Assembly: GCA_022826515.1 (NCBI GenBank)
Contig: JAJDUT010000115.1
Span: 1 to 27,896 of the forward strand
Length of the DNA: 27,896 nt
DNA from: Candidatus Latescibacterota bacterium
GTDB lineage: Bacteria; Latescibacterota; UBA2968; UBA8231
Reading direction: 5' to 3'
Position numbers and translations under genes: made by a program. Within the stretch, counting starts at the first letter, position 1, and every line of letters begins with the position of its first letter. This document shows positions 22,864-27,896 of this stretch, piece by piece. The notes under the pieces were generated by a model. The model did not search any database and was not told where the DNA came from. It saw only the letters and a list, made by a program, of their open reading frames with translations.

Positions 22864-23649
22864 CTACTGCAGCAACTCGCCCGGGATGCGCGAGCCCGGG
22901 TATTCCTTTTCCGGGTCGCGCTCGGCAATGATGGCCGGCACTTCATCGGTCCAATAGGCGGGAACGGTATCCGGTCGCCGGTGCCAAGCCAATACCAACG
23001 TCCGCCGTTCATCGGTCTGGTTGCGATACGCCGAGTGCAGCACGCGGGCATCGGCCAGCACTAAATCGCCGGCCTTGACGCAGACATCGACTTGGTCGGG
23101 GTGGTCGCTGAACATGGTCGGGTGGTCTTCTTCTATAAAACGCGCCCCTTGCTCGTGGGCCGGCACCATATCGTCGTGCAGGGGGATGCGCTTGTGGTGC
23201 GTGCCGGGGATGACTTTGAGGCAGCCGTTTTCCGGCGAGGTATCGCTCAAGTAGTAGGACACAAAAATGATCTGCGGCCACGGCGAACAGCTCAAAGGAT
23301 CGTTCCACTGCATCCAGTCTTGGTGCCAGTACAGGGCTGGCTCGTCGGGATCTTTGGTCAAGAGGATGATGCCACCCGTGCTGGCAAAGTCGCCTAGCCC
23401 CATCTGTTCGAGGGCGCGGCGCGTGGGGGGCCAGTCGAGCAGCTTCTGGATGGTCGGATTGTCCTCCCCGCGCGCGGTGACGTGCTGGCCTTGGTATTTG
23501 AAGTCGGGCGGCGGCACCCAGTCCTCCATCATGCGCTCGGTCTCGTCGTGCAATTCCCGTAAGAATTCGTCGCTGAGAATGTTATCAACGACGCAGAATC
23601 CATCGCGCAACAACTGTTGGCGTTTTTCTACAGCTTCTTCAGGAGTCAT
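22864..23649 (-). CDS. Phytanoyl-CoA dioxygenase family oxygenase (canonical)
   Basis: I take the ATG at 23649 (GAGG at 6 nt), giving 261 residues, rather than a TTG two codons upstream. H109 and D111 (YWHQDWMQW) with H205 (ARVLHSAYRN) make a complete Fe(II) triad, and R215 or R216 is placed for 2-oxoglutarate. The turn NGCLKVIPGTHH (about 141-152) is typical. It acts in the cytoplasm on an unknown substrate. It is the third of three PhyH genes in a row on this strand (gap 34 nt to the upstream one). It has the best canonical motif of the three. Confidence 0.9.
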   Translation of the reverse strand: MTPEEAVEKRQQLLRDGFCVVDNILSDEFLRELHDETERMMEDWVPPPDFKYQGQHVTARGEDNPTIQKLLDWPPTRRALEQMGLGDFASTGGIILLTKDPDEPALYWHQDWMQWNDPLSCSPWPQIIFVSYYLSDTSPENGCLKVIPGTHHKRIPLHDDMVPAHEQGARFIEEDHPTMFSDHPDQVDVCVKAGDLVLADARVLHSAYRNQTDERRTLVLAWHRRPDTVPAYWTDEVPAIIAERDPEKEYPGSRIPGELLQ

Positions 23650-23683
23650 TGGCAACCTCGTCGAAAAGTGTGGGTTCAGAGTT

Positions 23684-24880
23684 TCAATTTTGATAAGGCC
23701 CGGTGCGGCCTCCGGTCAAGGTGCGGTCAAAGCTAGGACGCATCAGTTCGGTTAAAACGGGCGGTAGCTCGCCTCGCTGCGCTTTGAGTGCCCACAGCGG
23801 CGGCACAGCGTGGGGCGGCTGCACCAAGCCAGTCCGGTCGTCGGCTTTTTTATACGCATACAGGGTACACCAGCGCGTCTCTTTGTCCGCTCCCTTCGGA
23901 GCCACGCCGTGTGCTCCGTGCGACAGGCAGCAGACGACCGAGCCGGGGGGCAGTTCAAGGTGCTCGATGGCCAGTGGCTTCCCCGTGATGGGATGGACGC
24001 GTCCCTTGAGCCAACCAGCTTCGATCTCCTCGTCAGTGGCCGCTCGGCAGTTGTCCGGGTCGCGGAACAAGTGGCTGCCGCGAATGAGCTTGAGGCCGCC
24101 ATCGTCAGCGGCGCTAAATCCCTGGGGATAGCACAGGGTGAGGTTGGTATTGGGCTGAGCCTGGTACTCAGCCACATCGCGGATAGGATCACGGTCGCAG
24201 CCAGCACCTATCTTGTGACTGTGCCAGCCGCCGCCAGCATACCCCGGCGGCCGCGTGAGGAGCTGGTTGTGATCGAAATACACGGCTTCCGTGCCCAAGC
24301 ACAGCTTCTGTAGGTACAGCATCTGCGGATGGGTCAGCACGTCCATGAGGAATAGGACGTGCCCAGCCGGGAAGTACTCGGTGAAAACGCTGTGCCGCCG
24401 CAGAGTCAGCACGCCAGCCTCGTCGGTTCTTTGCGGCGCTTTCTGGCTGCCGCCCAAGGCACCGGCAATAGCCTCGGCGCTCAGTTGGCACTCGGGCGGG
24501 CGGAGGCCCAAGGTGAGCCAGTCTATTTGGCTCCAGTCCGCCTGCAAAAGGGCGTCGTTGCGCTGTTGGCCGTACTGCAGCGCCTCAGTCCAAGTCTCAA
24601 TGACGGACGGGGGCACAATGCCCCGCAGCACGGCGTATCCATCGCGCAGATAGGTATCGCGGTCGAATTGAGCCTCCAACTTGTCCCAGTCAAAAATATC
24701 GCGGCGCTCGGCCTCCAAGCGATCCCAGTCTTCTATCGTCCATTGTAGAGGCGTCGGCTCATCGCCGAGGAAGTCCGGCCGACTCGCCCGCGCCAAATCG
24801 CTGGTGGAACAGTGTATAAAGCGCTCCCACAACGGATCGTCCAATTGGTCTTCTAGCAAAGGATTGGGAGGCATTGACAT
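23684..24880 (-). CDS. PhyH-like protein with H-x-H at the metal motif
   Basis: This 398-residue protein starts at the ATG at 24880, whose A is also the last base of the upstream TGA stop. It is longer than usual, with about 70 extra N-terminal residues. Around the metal site it reads G-W-H220-S-H222-K-I, so the usual Asp is replaced by His. A distal His (H321 or H324 in LSHGAHGVAP) and R336 follow. The turn GGLKLIRGSHLFRDP (about 261-275) is typical PhyH. It could be a diverged oxygenase with an altered metal preference, or a non-catalytic relative. It is translationally coupled to the upstream PhyH gene. Confidence 0.85.
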   Translation of the reverse strand: MSMPPNPLLEDQLDDPLWERFIHCSTSDLARASRPDFLGDEPTPLQWTIEDWDRLEAERRDIFDWDKLEAQFDRDTYLRDGYAVLRGIVPPSVIETWTEALQYGQQRNDALLQADWSQIDWLTLGLRPPECQLSAEAIAGALGGSQKAPQRTDEAGVLTLRRHSVFTEYFPAGHVLFLMDVLTHPQMLYLQKLCLGTEAVYFDHNQLLTRPPGYAGGGWHSHKIGAGCDRDPIRDVAEYQAQPNTNLTLCYPQGFSAADDGGLKLIRGSHLFRDPDNCRAATDEEIEAGWLKGRVHPITGKPLAIEHLELPPGSVVCCLSHGAHGVAPKGADKETRWCTLYAYKKADDRTGLVQPPHAVPPLWALKAQRGELPPVLTELMRPSFDRTLTGGRTGPYQN

Positions 24881-25671
24881 CACGAACTCGTCCCCTCGTC
24901 AACGCCCTCAAAGAGCGAAGGGAAAAAGCGATGCGGATCAGCCGGCTCGCCAAAGAGGATTTGCCGCCGCCGGGTCAGGTCGGCTGGCGGCTGCACGCGC
25001 CTGTTGGTCCAAGCCATTTGCGAGACGCAGTACTTGTAGAGCAAAGCGCGCCGCTGATGGTGCCCATGCCAAGCGGCCGTCCCGTGAGTCAGGGCCTCGG
25101 TAAACAAAGTGACAGAACCAGCCGGGGCCGAGGGAATAATCACACAGGGGGCCTGTTCAGGCGCGTCGGCAATCGGTTGCGGCAGGATGAAATTGCTCTT
25201 GTGGCTGCCGGGAATGCAGCAAAAGCCGCCGTAGTCCGGCCCGGCGTCGGTCAAGTTCCAAGTCGCCACGACAAAGCCGTTGAGTATCTGGTTGTCGCGC
25301 AAAGGATGGTACTGGCCCGGCTGCGCCCCAGAGGTAGGCGACGTGGCGCCGTAGTCGCTGTGCAAGGTGCCTCTGGCCATGCCGTGGCGCAGACACAAGC
25401 CGTAGATCCGGTCGAGGCGGAAGCAATCTCCTAGGCGGAAGCGCAACACGGGCATGATTTGGGGGTGGTCGAGCAGGTCGATGAAGGGCTGGCCCCAGTC
25501 CAAAAAGCCCGAGCCAGCGGGAGCGGCACCAAAGCGGCTGCCCTTGGCCGGTGGCAGGTGCGCGTCGAGCAAGTGGTTGAGAGCGGCCACTTCTTCGGCG
25601 TCGAGGACGTTTTCGAGCACCAAATAGCCCTGCACGTCGAATAGATATTGCAGCGTTTCGAGGTCGTTCAT
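24880..25671 (-). CDS. Phytanoyl-CoA dioxygenase family oxygenase (canonical)
   Basis: This 263-residue protein has the triad H104 and D106 (TLHSDYGA) and H196 (EALTHGTAAW), with R207/R208 for 2-oxoglutarate. FCCIPGSHKSNF (about 150-161) is the usual turn. The stop TGA overlaps the next start by one base, so it forms a coupled pair with the non-canonical PhyH. The ATG has no strong SD; the ATPase gene ends 15 nt before it, so it may depend on read-through translation. It may act on the same compound as its partner, as two successive oxidations or as a heteromer. The substrate is not known. Confidence 0.9.
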   Translation of the reverse strand: MNDLETLQYLFDVQGYLVLENVLDAEEVAALNHLLDAHLPPAKGSRFGAAPAGSGFLDWGQPFIDLLDHPQIMPVLRFRLGDCFRLDRIYGLCLRHGMARGTLHSDYGATSPTSGAQPGQYHPLRDNQILNGFVVATWNLTDAGPDYGGFCCIPGSHKSNFILPQPIADAPEQAPCVIIPSAPAGSVTLFTEALTHGTAAWHGHHQRRALLYKYCVSQMAWTNRRVQPPADLTRRRQILFGEPADPHRFFPSLFEGVDEGTSS

Positions 25672-25686
25672 GGCTGATGAGGCAGG

Positions 25687-27240
25687 TTACGCCTGCTCCA
25701 CGTCAAAGTCCGTTATGTTGCGATCATCCTTACTAAATTCCACGCCAATCAGATAGATCGGCTGTCCCAAGGCGCGGTACTTGTCCGCGTAGCGCTTCTC
25801 CTTCAACTGCGCCATCGCCGCGCCCTCAGACGCCATCTCCACCACCTTGAACTCGAATAGATAGACATTGTCGTTGAACAAAACCGCCATGTCCAAGCGG
25901 CCGTGGCTACTGCTGTCTTCCACTCTGACATCCAGCCCCAGCCCAGCAAAGTAGGAGTAGAATACACTCGCGTAGTACCCCTCGTAATTCGCAATGTCGT
26001 TATTGGTGTACCACTCGTAGGGAATGCTGGCGAAGAAGGCGTGGAAGAGCATTTCTAACCCGGCGAAATCGTTGGCTTCCAATAAGTCGTAGAGCCGCGC
26101 ACTGTGCTCAGCCCGGCGCGACGGATCCCCCGTTAGCTGGTTCAGCAGACTCCGGTTGAGGCTCTGGCGCACCTCCTGATTGGGATAGCCCAGCCGGTAG
26201 AACATCTCGCCACCCCGCGGCTCGGGGCGAATAATGGTCAGATAGCCGGTCTGGAACAGCAGAGCCTCGGTCGCGATGTGATCAACATCAAAGGTCGAGA
26301 GCAACTCGTCGCTGCCGATCATCGCATCGAGTTTGAGGGAGCTAACGTGGCGTTTGAATAGCGTTTCGACCAAGAACGTCGGCGTCCCGGTCTCAAACCA
26401 ATACGCTCTGAACTCGCGGTTGCGAAACAGCAGCAGGATATCGAAGGGATTGTACACCTTCTCGTCGCCCCGCCAACTGTAGCCGTTGTACCAGTCGCGG
26501 ATCTGGTCTCGGTCCAAGCCGGGTAACTCCGGCGCGAACACTGCATCCAAGTCGGCCTCGGTGTACCCACAGAGGGCCGAATAGCGCGGGTCCAAGGTGA
26601 GGTCAGTGAGATTGTTGAGACCGGAAAATAGGCTGACCTTGGAAAACTTGCTCACCCCGGTGATAAACGTGAAGCGGATATGCGCGTCGGCAAACTTCAC
26701 GGTCGAGTACAGGCCGCGCAGAAAGTCGCGGTTGGCGCGGGCGACCTCCGGCACTTCCAGTGCATCTAAAATCGGCTTGTCGTACTCATCGATCAGCACG
26801 GCAACGCGCTGACCGCTGCGCTCGTGTAGTGTTTCTAGCTGGCGGACGAAGCGTCCCGGCACCGTAGCGGACTCGGCAACTATCCCAGATCGGCGCTCGA
26901 TAGCGGTTAGCTGATCCATGAGATTCGCTTGCAAGTAGCCCGGTTCGGTGAAGTTGCCACTGCTGAAATCGAGCCGCAGTACCGGATGGCGCACCGACCA
27001 ATCCCAACGGTCGTGGATGGCCAGCCCCTTAAATAGCGGCTCGTTGCCCTCGAACAATTCCTTGCACGTGTCCAAGAACAGGCTTTTGCCAAAGCGGCGC
27101 GGACGCGACAGGAAATAGTGCGTGCCCTCGTCGAGTAGCCGCTGGATGTAGGCGGTTTTATCGACGTAGTAGCAGTCCTCTTCGCGAATTTTGCGAAAGG
27201 TCTGAATGCCGATGGGGAGTCTGCGTCTGCTCATGGACAT
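25687..27240 (-). CDS. AAA-ATPase with C-terminal PD-(D/E)XK nuclease domain (AAA-ATPase_like/PDDEXK_9)
   Basis: This 517-residue protein starts with MSMSRRRLPIGIQTFRKIRE, the hallmark N-terminus of the AAA-ATPase_like family. Residues 44-55 (LSRPRRFGKSLF) are the Walker A-like loop, and VAVLIDEYDKPIL holds the Walker B. Near the C-terminus D450, E463 and K465 (DMAVLFNDNVYLFEFK) form a PD-(D/E)XK nuclease core. These proteins are abundant in Bacteroidetes, Chlorobi and many environmental bacteria, often in many copies. A role in defence or DNA processing is suspected but unproven. It stands divergent to the CRISPR leader, and is not a Cas protein. The next gene starts 15 nt after its stop. 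Confidence 0.93.
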   Translation of the reverse strand: MSMSRRRLPIGIQTFRKIREEDCYYVDKTAYIQRLLDEGTHYFLSRPRRFGKSLFLDTCKELFEGNEPLFKGLAIHDRWDWSVRHPVLRLDFSSGNFTEPGYLQANLMDQLTAIERRSGIVAESATVPGRFVRQLETLHERSGQRVAVLIDEYDKPILDALEVPEVARANRDFLRGLYSTVKFADAHIRFTFITGVSKFSKVSLFSGLNNLTDLTLDPRYSALCGYTEADLDAVFAPELPGLDRDQIRDWYNGYSWRGDEKVYNPFDILLLFRNREFRAYWFETGTPTFLVETLFKRHVSSLKLDAMIGSDELLSTFDVDHIATEALLFQTGYLTIIRPEPRGGEMFYRLGYPNQEVRQSLNRSLLNQLTGDPSRRAEHSARLYDLLEANDFAGLEMLFHAFFASIPYEWYTNNDIANYEGYYASVFYSYFAGLGLDVRVEDSSSHGRLDMAVLFNDNVYLFEFKVVEMASEGAAMAQLKEKRYADKYRALGQPIYLIGVEFSKDDRNITDFDVEQA

Positions 27241-27378
27241 TTTCTTGGGCCGATCAAGGCTATGGACAATGGCCGTCTTCGCTTTAGCCTTTCCAATCGG
27301 CGTCGGCCCGACGAGACTTGCCCCTCCATTTGACTCTTATAGCCAAATATATGTGAAGTCGTCTGATTTAAAAGGCGG
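27241..27378 (+). promoter_or_regulatory. Putative CRISPR leader, AT-rich near the array
   Basis: This 138-nt gap between the ATPase start (27240) and the first repeat becomes AT-rich towards the array (about 27325-27378, with CCAAATATATGTG). TTGACT at 27330-27335 resembles a -35, but no well-spaced -10 is visible. A short dyad (CGTCGG-C-CCGACG, 27301-27313) lies within it. Leader status and rightward transcription are inferred from position and composition. Confidence 0.4.
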
Positions 27379-27896
27379 GCTTCAATGAGGCCGGGGCGTT
27401 TCCACCCCGGAAATGAGCCGCAGAACATCTTCATCGGTCGGGCGATCTACAAGCTTCAATGAGGCCGGGGCGTTTCCACCCCGGAAATGCCGGTCGAGGT
27501 AGCCCAACGGCTTGCTGAATGCTTCGCTTCAATGAGGCCGGGGCGTTTCCACCCCGGAAATGAGGGACGTGTTGGTAGTGTCAACAACAAGAAGATGCAG
27601 CTTCAATGAGGCCGGGGCGTTTCCACCCCGGAAATCTTGAACGTTGCCACATGCAGGAGATCGTTGACCACGCTTCAATGAAGCCGGGGCGTTTCCACCC
27701 CGGAAATGGTCGCGGTGTCGATGATGTGGAGGTCGTTCGAGGACTCGCTTCAATGAGGCCGGGGCGTTTCCACCCCGGAAATTTGTCATCCAGCGCAAGC
27801 GATTTGGTGACGATTTTACTGCTTCAATGAGGCCGGGGCGTTTCCACCCCGGAAATAACCTGAAGGAGGCCCGTGATGGACGGCCTGTTCACGGCT
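27379..27896 (+). CRISPR. CRISPR array, seven complete 36-nt repeats, truncated by the window edge
   Basis: Repeats start at 27379, 27453, 27526, 27600, 27672, 27747 and 27821. Each starts GCTTCAATGA and ends CACCCCGGAAAT. CCGGGG and CCCCGG pair as a 6-bp stem around CGTTTCCA. Repeat 5 has one change (AAGCC for AGGCC at its eleventh base); the others are identical. Spacers are 38, 37, 38, 36, 39 and 38 nt and all unique. The segment 27857-27893 (37 nt) has spacer size and is followed by GCT at the edge, so an eighth repeat probably begins there. The repeat style resembles repeats I associate with type III or I systems, but the type cannot be fixed without cas genes, and none is in the window. 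Leader side is probably the left. Confidence 0.97.

Noticed and set aside
27301..27313. Short dyad CGTCGG-C-CCGACG near the CRISPR leader as a regulatory site
   Set aside because: Six-base arms with a one-base centre occur by chance in GC-rich DNA; it is only mentioned within the leader.
27529..27830. Open frames giving repeated peptides such as FRGGNAPASLK within the CRISPR array
   Set aside because: They are simply translations of the repeats, with no independent coding signal.

Overview
The window is GC-rich and gene-dense, with no rRNA, tRNA or housekeeping genes. Its gene content is several phytanoyl-CoA-dioxygenase-like (PhyH) enzymes, Gfo/Idh/MocA oxidoreductases, sugar-phosphate isomerase/epimerases, an SMP-30 lactonase, an amidohydrolase, a PQQ dehydrogenase and a beta-propeller glycosidase-like protein. 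That mix resembles uncultured, often marine or sponge-associated lineages such as Latescibacterota or Poribacteria. This placement is inferred from gene content only; no marker gene is present.

Layout. 1-836: DUF4143-type AAA ATPase (minus strand, cut by the left edge) with a strong palindrome upstream. 1209-4004: catabolic genes (PhyH, SMP-30, amidohydrolase). 4074-6319: a tightly coupled three-gene plus-strand cassette of a small charged protein, a two-part protein whose C-terminal half looks nuclease-like, and a DNA methyltransferase. It resembles a restriction-modification unit with a small paired module built in, and is locally more AT-rich than its flanks. 6420-9916: a secreted NTF2-like/LamG-like protein translationally coupled to a periplasmic PQQ dehydrogenase. 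9920-18240: a sugar-catabolism region, with a three-gene minus-strand operon (beta-propeller glycosidase-like, isomerase, oxidoreductase), a divergent DUF1349-like gene, a minus-strand pair (oxidoreductase plus unknown), then YceI, a uronate-dehydrogenase-like SDR and another isomerase on the plus strand. 18317-19186: a PhyH-like protein with a non-canonical metal motif.

19228-27240 is one long minus-strand run. Read in transcription order it holds an AAA-ATPase/PD-(D/E)XK protein, three PhyH genes (one with an altered metal motif), two tandemly duplicated secreted proteins of unknown function, two SAM methyltransferases and an ABM-fold monooxygenase-like protein. 27379 to the right edge is a CRISPR array with seven complete 36-nt GC-rich hairpin repeats. 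It probably continues beyond the window. No cas gene is visible.

How the parts fit. The oxidoreductase, isomerase, SMP-30, uronate-dehydrogenase-like, amidohydrolase and PQQ genes fit oxidative breakdown of sugars, sugar acids or related polyols, with secreted or periplasmic proteins acting first. The cassette at 4074-6319 and the CRISPR array are the defence-like elements. The best candidates for something undescribed are the 4074-6319 cassette, the PhyH paralogues with altered metal ligands, and the operon pairing duplicated exported proteins with two methyltransferases.
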